A stretch of 64,000 bases of DNA from Flammeovirga sp. EKP202 (GTDB lineage Bacteria; Bacteroidota; Bacteroidia; Cytophagales; Flammeovirgaceae). Below, in pieces: positions 1 through 9,104 of the stretch. The position numbers and the translations under genes were made by a program. Each line of letters starts with the position of its first letter. Position 1 is the stretch's first letter. The notes under the pieces are model-generated. The model worked only from the letters and a program-made list of their open reading frames with translations. It ran no database searches and was not told the origin of the DNA. The stretch covers positions 111,322 to 175,321 of the forward strand of contig NZ_JACVVP010000012.1 of assembly GCF_014534745.1 (NCBI RefSeq), written 5' to 3'.

Positions 1-2232
1 TATATCAGCCTTCAAAGAGAAGCTTCAAACAACTACAACAACGATATGGGCTTCAAGCCAGGTGATAATGGTTTTGTAGATGTCAACAATGTATTAGGTA
101 ATGTACCTGAAAACCCTCAAACATTGGATTGGTTGGGAATGGTGACTAATCAAAATGCTTTAATTACCGACAACAACATTTCCCTTTCAGGTGGTGGAGA
201 AAATCATTTATTCTACATCTCAGCCAACTATTTCAATCAAGATGGTCTTTTACCTGGTACAAACTTAGAGCGTTTCTCACTAAGAGCTAACGTGGAAATG
301 GATCTAAGCAAATGGTTAAAAGTGGGTGCTTTGATGAACATCTCTCAATCAACAGGTTATGCACAAGCCAATGGTAATGTTGGTACAGGTGTATTGAGAA
401 GAGCTATCGAACAAAGACCTTATGACAGTCCTTATTTAGAAGATGGTTCTTATGCCATTGGTGGTCAGCATATCTTAAGACACAATGGTGTGCAAGTATT
501 AGAAAATGAAGAGACGGTCAATAAGAATGTGATGAACTTGATGACTTTCTTTGCGGAAGCGAAATTAGCGGAAGGATTAAAATTCAGATCGACGGTAAAC
601 AGTGAGACTAGAAATGTCAATTCTTACAACCACCAAAGTATGTTGCACCCTTATGCATATGGCATGGGTAAAAGAACAGAGAGATCAGATGATATCCATA
701 GTTTATTGATGGAGAATTTCATGACGTACAATAAAGAGATTTTCAGTAAAATGAATATGTCATTAATGGGCGGTCACTCTTTTAACTCTTACCAAAACAA
801 ATATGTGCAAGGATATGGTGAAAACTTCCCTTCTGATGATTTCACTAACTTAGGATCTGCAACACATACAACCTCAACGGCAGCTATTTCATACAACTAC
901 CTGAATTCATTTATCTCTAGAGCAAACTTCAACTACGATGACCGTTACTTATTAAACGCCAATGTAAGATATGATGGTTCATCAAAATTTGCTCAAGGTA
1001 ATCGCTACGGTGTTTTCCCATCGGCATCAGTAGGTTGGGTACCGACAAACGAAAACTTTTTCCCCGAAGTTGAAGCAATCAGTTCTATGAAAATTAGATC
1101 AAGTTATGGTCTAACAGGTAACCAAGCAGGTATCGGAAACTTCAGTTATATCCCTACTGCTGTTGGTGGTTACAACTACAATGGAGGTACAGGTATGATG
1201 GTTACAAACATTGGTAACCCAGACTTGAAGTGGGAAACTGCGACACAATTCAACATTGGTACTGATCTAATGATGTTCAATGGTCGTTTAAAAGTGACTT
1301 ATGATTACTTTATCAAGGATACTCATGATTTATTATTTGACCGTCCAACGTTGGCTACAAGTGGTTTCACTACTCAAACGGTAAATATTGGTTCAATGAG
1401 AAATACAGGTCATGAAATCAATATCTCAACGGTGAACATTGAAAACAAAGATTTCTCATGGACTTCAGACTTTAACATCTCTAGAATCAGAAATGAGGTG
1501 ACTCAATTAGTTGATGATAGTCCTTACAGATACGGAAGCTGGAACGTATTAAAAGTAGGTGAGTCAATTGGATCATTCTACACTGTAAAAACGGATGGTA
1601 TCTATCAAACAGTAGACGAAATTCCAGAGAAATTATATGCTCAAGGTGTACGTCCTGGTGATTTCAGATACGAGGATTTGAATGGTGATGGCATCATCAA
1701 TGATGAAGACAGACAAGTGACAGGTTCTGCTTTGCCTGATTTCTATGGTGGTTTGACCAACACATTCAAATACAAAAACTTCTCATTATCGATTTTAGCT
1801 ACATTCTCAGTAGGTAATGATGTGGTAGCAGACTGGAGAAGAGATTCAGATCACATGGGTGCAATGGATTACAATCAGCTAAGATCGAGCTATGAAAACA
1901 GATGGACTGGTCCAGGTACAAGCAACGACGTTCCAAGAGCAACAAAAGGTGGTCAGAACCACTTGTTCTCAGATTACTACATCGAGGACGGTTCTTACTT
2001 AAGAATTCAGAACGTCACTTTTGCTTACAACTTACCAAATCACATTGCTTCAAAAGTAGGATTAGGAGGAGCACAGATTTCAGTTTCAGGTCAAAACCTT
2101 TATACATTCACAAAGTATAGTGGATTTAGCCCAGACGCATCTTCTTCTTTAGATGCAAAGTCTTACGGAGTTGACTTCCTTCAAGTACCTAACCCAAGAA
2201 GTATCATTTTCGGATTGAACTTACAATTCTAA
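1..2232 (+). CDS. SusC/RagA-family TonB-linked outer membrane receptor, 3' part (5' end outside window)
   Basis: The reading frame is open from base 1, so this is the C-terminal 743 residues of a protein usually near 1000 residues; the signal peptide, carboxypeptidase-like domain and plug lie to the left of the window. The visible part is a beta-barrel: alternating aromatic/polar strands, asparagine- and glycine-rich loops, motifs such as YFNQDG and RYDGSSKF, and a last strand ending in NLQF, as in SusC-like receptors. The family imports oligosaccharides across the outer membrane using TonB energy, with a SusD lipoprotein as lid. The susD gene follows 19 bp later, which supports the call. The substrate cannot be read from the sequence; the downstream phosphodiester glycosidase gene is the only hint. 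Confidence 0.95.
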   Translation, partial: YISLQREASNNYNNDMGFKPGDNGFVDVNNVLGNVPENPQTLDWLGMVTNQNALITDNNISLSGGGENHLFYISANYFNQDGLLPGTNLERFSLRANVEMDLSKWLKVGALMNISQSTGYAQANGNVGTGVLRRAIEQRPYDSPYLEDGSYAIGGQHILRHNGVQVLENEETVNKNVMNLMTFFAEAKLAEGLKFRSTVNSETRNVNSYNHQSMLHPYAYGMGKRTERSDDIHSLLMENFMTYNKEIFSKMNMSLMGGHSFNSYQNKYVQGYGENFPSDDFTNLGSATHTTSTAAISYNYLNSFISRANFNYDDRYLLNANVRYDGSSKFAQGNRYGVFPSASVGWVPTNENFFPEVEAISSMKIRSSYGLTGNQAGIGNFSYIPTAVGGYNYNGGTGMMVTNIGNPDLKWETATQFNIGTDLMMFNGRLKVTYDYFIKDTHDLLFDRPTLATSGFTTQTVNIGSMRNTGHEINISTVNIENKDFSWTSDFNISRIRNEVTQLVDDSPYRYGSWNVLKVGESIGSFYTVKTDGIYQTVDEIPEKLYAQGVRPGDFRYEDLNGDGIINDEDRQVTGSALPDFYGGLTNTFKYKNFSLSILATFSVGNDVVADWRRDSDHMGAMDYNQLRSSYENRWTGPGTSNDVPRATKGGQNHLFSDYYIEDGSYLRIQNVTFAYNLPNHIASKVGLGGAQISVSGQNLYTFTKYSGFSPDASSSLDAKSYGVDFLQVPNPRSIIFGLNLQF

Positions 2233-2251
2233 AAACGACCAATTAGAAAAA

Positions 2252-3571
2252 ATGAAAAAGCTAATCAAATATATAACAATTGCCCTTTTTGCGGCAACTT
2301 CATTTTCTTGTGATCATTATCTAGATGTTAGTCCTCCTGATGCTGTTGCTCCGGATGAAATCTCAGATAGTAACTACCAGTTCTTCCTTAACGGTGCTTT
2401 TAGACAAGCAACGCCAGATAGAGATCAATTTTTCACTGCAGATGCTCGTGGTGGTAATTATGATTATACCAACTTATCGGGTATGAATTCTACTTGGGGT
2501 AAATTGATCCTTGGAGGAACAAACATTGACGATAACCTACCCACTGCGGATGGTATTTGGGCAAGACAATACAAAACGGTTTATAATGCTAATGTGATCA
2601 TCAATGCCTTTTACAATGGTATGATTACAGATAATGAAACCAATAGAAGCATTAGAGCGGAAGCTTTATTCTTAAGAGCATTGTCTTATTATAATTTAAT
2701 GGTGAATTTCAGTGGAGTACCTTTAATCAGAGAAAATACAACTGAAAACTTACCTAGAAATACAGAACAAGAGATCATTGAAGCTATTATCGAGGATTTA
2801 GAAGATGCTCAAGAAAGCCTTAACTCTTTTGATGGTGCGACACATTATGTTTCAGTTGAGGCCGTAAAAATGTTAAGAATGAGAATTGCACTTTGGGAAG
2901 GCGATCATACTACTGCTCACACTCTTGCTGAGCAAGTAATCAACAGTGATTTATTCCAATTAGATACTGATTACGGTAGAATTTTCAGAGCGGTTGAAAA
3001 TAGTAACGAAGTCATTTTTGCATTCAGCAACAGAGTGGAAGAGCAAAATACTCGTTTCTCTCAATTGTTCTGGCCTTATGGTACGGATTGGAGTGGTTCT
3101 TACTTCGTCAGACCTTCTCAAGATGTTATCCAAAATCTTTTTGAAGAGGAGGACAAGCGAAAAGAGGTCAACATGCAGGTGATTGACAATGATACTCAAG
3201 ATGATATTGTTTCTAAATACCACAGTGTTCAGCCCATTATCATTTTCAGAATTTCTGAAGCTATTCTAGCAAGTGCCGAAACTGCTTCAAGTACTTCTGA
3301 AGGGCTTGTAAGATTGAATCAAATCAGAGAAATCAGAGGGTTAAGTCCGCTAAATGCATCAGATATTGCAGGTAAAGAATGGGTTGATGTTGTATTAGAA
3401 GAACGTCAAAGAGAGTTCTATTCTGAAGGAATGCACCTTTATGATCTTATCAGAACGGACAAGGCAATCAACCTTCCTAACATTCAGAATAAGAACCAAT
3501 ATTTATTACCAATTCCTGCATCTCAAAGAAACTTATCTCAAGGTGTACTTGAGCAAAACCCTGGTTATTAA
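2252..3571 (+). CDS. SusD/RagB-family nutrient-binding outer membrane lipoprotein
   Basis: 439 residues, short for a SusD (often 480-600). It starts with a lipoprotein signal peptide ending in the lipobox SFSC, so the mature N-terminus is Cys20. TPR-like helices follow, and the C-terminal part carries the family signature around EERQREFYSEG...YDLIR, then a proline-rich end with LLPIPASQR. SusD proteins bind glycan at the cell surface and close over the SusC barrel. The gene lies 19 bp after susC and 2 bp before the next gene, so the three are almost certainly one transcript. Confidence 0.95.
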   Translation: MKKLIKYITIALFAATSFSCDHYLDVSPPDAVAPDEISDSNYQFFLNGAFRQATPDRDQFFTADARGGNYDYTNLSGMNSTWGKLILGGTNIDDNLPTADGIWARQYKTVYNANVIINAFYNGMITDNETNRSIRAEALFLRALSYYNLMVNFSGVPLIRENTTENLPRNTEQEIIEAIIEDLEDAQESLNSFDGATHYVSVEAVKMLRMRIALWEGDHTTAHTLAEQVINSDLFQLDTDYGRIFRAVENSNEVIFAFSNRVEEQNTRFSQLFWPYGTDWSGSYFVRPSQDVIQNLFEEEDKRKEVNMQVIDNDTQDDIVSKYHSVQPIIIFRISEAILASAETASSTSEGLVRLNQIREIRGLSPLNASDIAGKEWVDVVLEERQREFYSEGMHLYDLIRTDKAINLPNIQNKNQYLLPIPASQRNLSQGVLEQNPGY

Positions 3572-3573
3572 TC

Positions 3574-4548
3574 ATGAAAAAGTTAACAATATTCTTATTG
3601 AGTCTATTCCCCTTAGTGGGAATGGCTCAAATTCAAAGACATGCTATCACCCAAGAGGTGACTCCAACAAAATCACTGACTTGGGAAGAAAAAAATATAG
3701 CTGAGGGCATCGTGTTAAAATCCTTTTTAGGATATATCGATGATTTCAAAAGTCAACAATCCATCAATGTTTTGGAAATTGACCTTGATAAATCAGATAA
3801 AAAATTAGCCATTTCCCATGTCTATGATTTAGATCGGTATATGACTATTGATTCAATGAGTATGCGTGTAGATGCTATTGCCGGTATTAACGCCACTTAC
3901 GCTGATGCATTTAGAGAGAAAGGTCACGACCGTACGATTAGTACTGTAAAAGTAGATGGAGAGGTATTACAAACTAATGTTCTTCCATTTGATCATATCT
4001 ATTCTTGGAAAGAAGAAGGGTGTTTTTACTTTTCAAATGATAGAAAAAACATAGGTATTCTTAGAGGAAATAGAGCCGTATATCAAAACCTTCCTGTTGA
4101 AAATGTGATTTCAGGTTCACCGATGTTGATCGAACATGGAATTCCTGTAGGATATGATTTTGTACCGACTGATTTACCAGAAGTACCATCAACAATTGAC
4201 TCTTTAAATACATTGGATTATGAAAATCCATATCGTCATCAAGGAGTTAGACATCCAAGAACTGCAATTGGTTTTGTGGGAGAAAATAAAATTGTGATGG
4301 TAACCATCGATGGTAGAGCACAACAAGCAGAAGGTATGTCTTGTGCTGAAGTCACAAAATTGATGTATGATTATTTAGGATGTGAAGATGCTTTGAATTT
4401 AGATGGAGGAGGTTCAACAACCATGTGGGTGAAAGATTTCCCTGGCAATGGTGTTGTCAATTATCCTTCAGGAAGTAAAAACGAGGATGGAACTATTAAC
4501 CACGAAGGATTAAGACCGCTATTAAACGGTATTGCGATCCTTCCGTAA
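3574..4548 (+). CDS. Secreted phosphodiester glycosidase (NAGPA-domain) protein
   Basis: 324 residues with a Sec signal peptide (MKKLTIFLLSLFPLVGMAQ). The C-terminal half carries the hallmark of the NAGPA family (PF09992), ALNLDGGGSTTM near residues 274-285, preceded by RHPRTAIGF. The family includes the enzyme that uncovers mannose-6-phosphate by removing phosphodiester-linked GlcNAc, and bacterial homologues next to exopolysaccharide genes. The start codon is 2 bp after the susD stop, so translation is probably coupled. I infer that it acts in the periplasm or at the surface on the glycan taken up by this SusCD pair, perhaps at a sugar-phosphate diester bond. The family call is firm; the substrate is unknown. 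A rho-independent terminator follows. Confidence 0.85.
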   Translation: MKKLTIFLLSLFPLVGMAQIQRHAITQEVTPTKSLTWEEKNIAEGIVLKSFLGYIDDFKSQQSINVLEIDLDKSDKKLAISHVYDLDRYMTIDSMSMRVDAIAGINATYADAFREKGHDRTISTVKVDGEVLQTNVLPFDHIYSWKEEGCFYFSNDRKNIGILRGNRAVYQNLPVENVISGSPMLIEHGIPVGYDFVPTDLPEVPSTIDSLNTLDYENPYRHQGVRHPRTAIGFVGENKIVMVTIDGRAQQAEGMSCAEVTKLMYDYLGCEDALNLDGGGSTTMWVKDFPGNGVVNYPSGSKNEDGTINHEGLRPLLNGIAILP

Positions 4549-4612
4549 AGATTTCACTTAAATCGTTAGTGAATATGTAGACGATAATAAATTTTGAAAA
4601 TTAAATTAGGAA

Positions 4613-4644
4613 CAAAAAGCAGCTAAAATTTAGCTGCTTTTTTT
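4613..4644 (+). terminator. Rho-independent terminator of the susCD operon
   Basis: A 10-bp perfect stem (AGCAGCTAAA at 4618-4627 pairing with 4629-4638) is followed by seven T. An A-run on the left side means it could also stop transcription of dps from the other strand. Confidence 0.85.
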
Positions 4645-4677
4645 GCTATTTAAAACTAATCTATTCTAATATCAATT

Positions 4678-5157
4678 TTATTTCAACCAAGCCGCCAACA
4701 TCCAAATCGTCTTCTCTTGCTCGCTGATCAACTCAGAAAGTAATGCTACTGTACCTTCATCGCCAGCGTCTGACGCTTGTTCAATTACTTCTCTCTCTAT
4801 TTTCAATAATGTTGATAAGTTGTTTACCACCAACTCTACTGATGCTATATCTGTTGTAATATTTTTACCTTGTGTAATTTCTGAAGCCTCTAAATAATCT
4901 GAGAATGTATGTAATGGCTGAACTCCTAATGTTAGAATTCTTTCCGCTATCTCATCCACACGATCATTTGCACCTGTATATAATTCTTCGAATTTAGCGT
5001 GTAACTCGAAAAAGTTTTTACCTTGAATATTCCAATGTAATCCTCTAAGGTTTTGGTAATACAATTGAAAGTTGGCTAATAATGTGTTTAATCCTTGTCC
5101 TAGTTCAGATGCTTTTTCTACATCAATTCCGATAATGTTTAACGCTGTTGTATTCAT
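4678..5157 (-). CDS. dps: Dps-family ferritin-like DNA-protection protein
   Basis: 159 residues, the usual size for Dps. The ferroxidase-site signature is visible: LHWNIQGKNFFELHAKFEE near residues 39-57, followed by the helix with DRVDEIAERI. Dps proteins form 12-subunit shells that oxidise and store iron with hydrogen peroxide and protect DNA in starvation or oxidative stress. There is no lysine-rich N-terminal tail, so direct DNA binding is uncertain. It is a single gene, convergent with the susCD operon across a shared terminator. The upstream 130 bp are very AT-rich. Confidence 0.93.
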   Translation of the reverse strand: MNTTALNIIGIDVEKASELGQGLNTLLANFQLYYQNLRGLHWNIQGKNFFELHAKFEELYTGANDRVDEIAERILTLGVQPLHTFSDYLEASEITQGKNITTDIASVELVVNNLSTLLKIEREVIEQASDAGDEGTVALLSELISEQEKTIWMLAAWLK

Positions 5158-5286
5158 GTTTATATCTTTTTTTATTTGTTTCTGATTGATTACATTACAA
5201 AGGTGGCGGATTTAAGTTATAAATAAAAATAATATGTTTTTATATAGATATAATAAAAAACTATAAACATGAAAAGCACAAGTCCC

Positions 5287-5350
5287 CTAGCGCAAGTGTT
5301 AAGCGATAGCGACACTTGTGCTGACATCTGTAAAAAGTCTGAAGACTTTT
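5287..5350 (+). repeat. REP-like hairpin at left end of RAYT element
   Basis: The outer stem pairs GCAAGTG with CACTTGT around a GC-rich loop. A second hairpin, AAAAGTCT with AGACTTTT, follows. It lies downstream of the transposase stop codon. Confidence 0.75.
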
Positions 5351-5390
5351 AGATAATAAACTATTTCAAAGAAATAATGTAGAGCTTTGT

Positions 5391-5930
5391 CTAAATAAGC
5401 TCAACATCCAATACTTTCAAGGTTTTACCAGAATAATTTCCTGCACTTGAATACAGATATTCATCAGGTTCATTGACTATTCCCTCTTTTACAGGGTTAT
5501 CATGAATATAATTTATCTTTTGAAAGAGTGACTCAGAACTCGTGAGCATTTTTGGGCAATTATGCTGTTGCCAAAATTGATACCTGGTATTATTTCTTTG
5601 ACCTGTTTTTTCAAACATCCAAATCAACCATTTTTTCCTACTCTCACCAGGATTGTCTTTAATTGCATTGATGATTTTAAGAGACGTAAACTTCTTCATA
5701 TCTCTAAGGATATATTCCAGCTTATTATCTTCATTATTCGATATGATAAGATGTATAGTCATGATCACGTATGCATGTAATGCTAAGCCTTTATTTTTTT
5801 GACAGTATTTCAAACTATCAATAATGATGTCTTTGTATTCTTTTCTTGTAAAAACATCAATCCAATGAACTACAGTTAGGGTCACAAAATAGCATTTAGT
5901 CTGATCTAGAATTTTGAATTTTCTACTCAT
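5391..5930 (-). CDS. REP-associated tyrosine transposase (RAYT, Y1/HUH family), probably inactive
   Basis: 179 residues, typical length for a RAYT. Visible motifs are YFVTLTV, HAYVIMTIHLIIS (residues 52-64) and INYIHDNPVKEG with the expected tyrosine. RAYTs are single-strand nickases that recognise flanking REP hairpins, and such hairpins flank this gene on both sides. Most relatives read M-x-N-H-x-H-L-I at the metal site. Here the run is M57-T58-I59-H60-L-I, so two residues including the first His of the HUH pair are missing, although the frame is intact. The reading frame and Tyr survive, but the nuclease is probably dead or crippled. It could also be regulatory. Confidence 0.85.
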   Translation of the reverse strand: MSRKFKILDQTKCYFVTLTVVHWIDVFTRKEYKDIIIDSLKYCQKNKGLALHAYVIMTIHLIISNNEDNKLEYILRDMKKFTSLKIINAIKDNPGESRKKWLIWMFEKTGQRNNTRYQFWQQHNCPKMLTSSESLFQKINYIHDNPVKEGIVNEPDEYLYSSAGNYSGKTLKVLDVELI

Positions 5931-6003
5931 TTTGAATCGTTATTGTAATAGTTAGTTTTTAATGTCACCACTTTGAGCATGTGAGCTTTTCTTGTGGAGC
6001 TAT

Positions 6004-6066
6004 AAGTCTACAGACTTTTTAAAAATACCAGCACAAGTCTCGCCTGCGGCTTAAGACTTGCGCTAG
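6004..6066 (-). repeat. REP-like hairpin at right end of RAYT element
   Basis: Inverted relative to the left end. The small hairpin AAGTCT/AGACTT at about 6004-6018 is followed by the outer stem GCACAAGTC with GACTTGCGC. It lies upstream of the transposase start and just past the 3' end of the oligopeptidase gene. Confidence 0.75.
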
Positions 6067-6090
6067 TAAATTATTTATTGCGTTTATTTC

Positions 6091-8169
6091 TTATCGATCA
6101 ATCGCCACCATCTGCTCAGGAGCTACAATAGCAAAGATTGTTGCATATTCAAATGCTACTTCCTTAAAACGTTGGAAACGGCCTGAAGCACCGCTATGTC
6201 CTGCCTCCATATTTGTTTTAAGCATAATGTAATTGTCACTTGTACTTTCTTCACGAAGTTTCGCTACCCATTTCGTAGGTTCCCAATATTGCACTTGAGA
6301 ATCATGCAAGCCAGAAGTAACCAACATGTGTGGATAACCTTTTTTCTCTACTTGATCATAAGGAGAGTAAGAAAGCATATAATCGTAATATTTTTTCTCA
6401 TTAGGATTTCCCCATTCATCATATTCACCTGTGGTCAATGGAATAGACTCATCCAACATCGTTGTCACTACATCTACAAACGGTACGTCTGAGATGACGA
6501 ATTTGTAAAGATCAGGACGAGCATTAACAACAGCACCCATCAATAATCCACCGGCAGAACCACCGTTGATCACAAACTTTTCTGCAGATGTATATTTTTC
6601 TTCAATCAAGAATTCTGAACAAGCGATGAAATCGTTAAATGTGTTTTTCTTTTTCAACATTTTACCGTCTTCATACCAAGCTCTTCCTAAATCTTCTCCT
6701 CCTCTTATATGAGCAATTGCGAAAGCGAAACCTCTTTCCATCAAACTGATTCTTGATGGTGAAAAAGCAACATCATAAGAAATGCCATAAGATCCATAAC
6801 CGGTCATGTACAGTGGGTTTTGGCCATTCAACTCAAAACCTTTTTTATACACTACAGAGATAGGCACTTTTACACCATCTTTTGCAGTAGCATACAAACG
6901 CTTTGCTTCGTAATCTTGTGGATCAAATTTGCCTAAAACCTTTTGTTGCTTTAATAAAACTCTTGATCTGTCCACCATATTATAGTCGTATTCTGAATAA
7001 GGTGTAGTCAAAGAATTATAGCCGAAACGTAAGATATCTGTGTTGAAATCAGGGTTGGCTCCAGACCATGCACTATACGTTTCTTCGCCGAAATCTAAAT
7101 AGTGCTCTGATCCATCTTCCCACTTAATGATACGGATATGTACTAATCCATCTCTTCTTTCCTCAATTACATAAAAGTTCTTGAAGATATCCAAGCCTTC
7201 AAGAAGGGTGTCTGTTCTGTGAGCAATTACTTCTTCCCAATTGTTTTTATCAGTAGTATCCACATCTTCTGCCACTTTCATCAATCGGAAGTTTTTGGCC
7301 TCCCAGTTCGTCACGATATAAAAATGACCATTGAAATGAGATACGCTGTATTCGTGTTCTCTTTCTCTTGGAATAAAAGGTTTAAATTCTCCAAATGGGT
7401 CGTCTGCCTTTAAAATTCTTGTTTCAGTCGTTAGTGTTGAACCCGATTCAATGGCTAAATATTCTCTTGATTTTGTTCTTCTAACTCCAATCCAGAATGT
7501 ATCATCTTTCTCTTCATAAACCACTACGTCTTCTGACTGAGGAGTACCTAAAGTGTGTCTCCATACTTTATCAGGACGTAATGTTTCTTTGTCTTGAGTC
7601 GTGTAGAAAACTGTTTTTCCATCAGCGGCCCAAACAGCATCACCTGTTGTTTCTTCTAAAACATCTTCTAGATTTTCACCTGTAGAAAGGTCTTTGAAAC
7701 GAATCGTATATATTCTTCTTCCAACAATATCTTCTGCGTAGGCCACTTTATTTTGATCCTCACCTACAGTCATCCCTCCTATCTTATAATAAGATTGATC
7801 TTTTGCTTCAATATTAGCATCAATTAGAATTTCCTCTTCGGCTTCCAACGTCCCTTTTTTACGACAGTAAATCGGGTACTCCCCTCCTTCCACATAGCGT
7901 ACATAATAATAGTAATCTCTTGCTTTATAAGGTACAGATTCATCTTTCTCTTGAATACGTCCTTTTAGCTCTTCGAACAAATCTTTCTCGAATTGCTTGT
8001 GTTCAAACATTACATCATCAATGTATTTATTTTCGGCATTGAGATAATCAATTACTTCTTGATTTTCTCTATCTCGCATCCAATAATAAGGGTCAACTCT
8101 TTGGTCACCATGCTTCTCTAATGTCTTAGGCTCCTTGCGAGCTATAGGGGGTTGGATATTTTTATTCAT
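6091..8169 (-). CDS. ptrB: Oligopeptidase B (S9A serine peptidase)
   Basis: 692 residues, close to the E. coli enzyme. An N-terminal seven-bladed propeller domain begins with the family motif DPYYWMRDR, and a C-terminal alpha/beta-hydrolase domain follows. The catalytic triad is readable: Ser538 in GGSAGG, Asp623 in SGLHDSQV and His658 in AGHSGA, with the same spacing as in E. coli oligopeptidase B. There is no signal peptide, so it is probably cytoplasmic. The enzyme cuts short peptides after Arg or Lys. It is a single gene; the RAYT element begins 24 bp past its stop codon, where no terminator is seen. Confidence 0.95.
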   Translation of the reverse strand: MNKNIQPPIARKEPKTLEKHGDQRVDPYYWMRDRENQEVIDYLNAENKYIDDVMFEHKQFEKDLFEELKGRIQEKDESVPYKARDYYYYVRYVEGGEYPIYCRKKGTLEAEEEILIDANIEAKDQSYYKIGGMTVGEDQNKVAYAEDIVGRRIYTIRFKDLSTGENLEDVLEETTGDAVWAADGKTVFYTTQDKETLRPDKVWRHTLGTPQSEDVVVYEEKDDTFWIGVRRTKSREYLAIESGSTLTTETRILKADDPFGEFKPFIPREREHEYSVSHFNGHFYIVTNWEAKNFRLMKVAEDVDTTDKNNWEEVIAHRTDTLLEGLDIFKNFYVIEERRDGLVHIRIIKWEDGSEHYLDFGEETYSAWSGANPDFNTDILRFGYNSLTTPYSEYDYNMVDRSRVLLKQQKVLGKFDPQDYEAKRLYATAKDGVKVPISVVYKKGFELNGQNPLYMTGYGSYGISYDVAFSPSRISLMERGFAFAIAHIRGGEDLGRAWYEDGKMLKKKNTFNDFIACSEFLIEEKYTSAEKFVINGGSAGGLLMGAVVNARPDLYKFVISDVPFVDVVTTMLDESIPLTTGEYDEWGNPNEKKYYDYMLSYSPYDQVEKKGYPHMLVTSGLHDSQVQYWEPTKWVAKLREESTSDNYIMLKTNMEAGHSGASGRFQRFKEVAFEYATIFAIVAPEQMVAIDR

Positions 8170-8443
8170 ATTTATGTCTTTATCCTACAAAAATAATCAG
8201 ATCTTAAAATAAGTAGGTCATTCGTGTAACCTTTTATGTTGTAAAACCTAAGTTTATTGAAAATGAACACTTTAGCTGTTCAAACAGTGTATTTACTGTT
8301 CGTTTTCGAACGTGATTTTAAATTAAAAAGTGACAATTACCAACATATTTAACTGACTTTCAGTTGCTTATATTTTTATGGCACAGATATAGAATAATTG
8401 TTAGTGTGTCAAATTAATTTCAAAAACATAATTCATAAACATC

Positions 8444-8851
8444 ATGAAAACTATTTTCTTAACGCTTACAGTATTAATCTCAAGTTTTGTTTCAGTATTT
8501 GCAAATACATCAGATTTAGAAGCACCAAACGATGAAAAAAGTGCAATGCTTATAAAGAAGGTTCAAAAAGCAGATAAAAATGATTGGGTTACTTTAAAAG
8601 ATGCAGCTTTATTTACAATCAACTGGAATGGTGATTTAGAAATGGCCAAACAATGGATTGATAAAGCAATCACAATAGATAAAAATGCTTTAACATTAGA
8701 AGTTTTAGGAGATTATTATGTTAGAACTCGCAATGTTGAAAAAGCAACTGAAACTTATTTTAAAGCTCTTGAAGAAGGAGTTACAAATTTAGGTAAAGAA
8801 GACATGGAACGTATACAACGTAAAGTATTAGTTTACGCTCGAATGAAATAA
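8444..8851 (+). CDS. Small secreted TPR-like protein
   Basis: 135 residues with a Sec signal peptide (cleavage near VFANTSD). The mature part forms about two tetratricopeptide-like helix pairs (for example AKQWIDKAITID and ATETYFKALEEG). No catalytic motif is present. TPRs mediate protein contacts, so a periplasmic scaffold or chaperone role is possible, but the function is unknown. It is a single gene with its own terminator. A 274-bp AT-rich region lies upstream, divergent from ptrB. Confidence 0.75.
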   Translation: MKTIFLTLTVLISSFVSVFANTSDLEAPNDEKSAMLIKKVQKADKNDWVTLKDAALFTINWNGDLEMAKQWIDKAITIDKNALTLEVLGDYYVRTRNVEKATETYFKALEEGVTNLGKEDMERIQRKVLVYARMK

Positions 8852-8906
8852 AAAAGATTTGGAATATCCGTATTCCGATGACTATCATATATTCATAACA
8901 CTCATG

Positions 8907-8946
8907 AAGCCAAGGGGTTTGTTTGCCTCTTGGCTTTTTCTTTTTT
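8907..8946 (+). terminator. Rho-independent terminator
   Basis: Stem AGCCAAGGGG pairs with CCTCTTGGCT (one G-T wobble) and is followed by a T-rich tract. Confidence 0.85.
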
Positions 8947-8999
8947 ATATTGATTGATAAGTACAGTGTAAACTAAATTTTCGAATATTTATGGTATCT

Positions 9000-9065
9000 A
9001 GAAATCAGGAGATTTCTGTTGATCTGTAGGGCACGAATGACGCTATCGCTTAACATTCGCGCCAG
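9000..9065 (-). repeat. Half element of the REP/MITE family
   Basis: The right half only: small hairpin GAAATC-AGGA-GATTTC followed by the REP stem CGAATG...CATTCG and the end GCGCCAG. The 217-bp copies have GAAGTC/GACTTC and CAAGTG/CACTTG at the same places, so both stems carry paired, compensating changes. No left half is visible upstream. Confidence 0.7.
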
Positions 9066-9104
9066 TGGACTTTCTACCCAATTCGTTTGGTACTGCTTTC
9101 CTTG

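Larger units (their letters stand above)
5287..6066. mobile_element. 780-bp RAYT element with inverted REP/hairpin ends
   Basis: The ends are inverted copies: the left end begins CTAGCGCAAGTGTTAAGC and the right end finishes CTTAAGACTTGCGCTAG. Inside each end is a second small hairpin (AAGTCT/AGACTT). Between them lies only the RAYT gene. The same order, outer REP then small hairpin in mirror image, is seen in the three 216-217-bp elements elsewhere in the window. I therefore read this as the gene-carrying parent form of that family. No target-site duplication is apparent. Confidence 0.75.
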
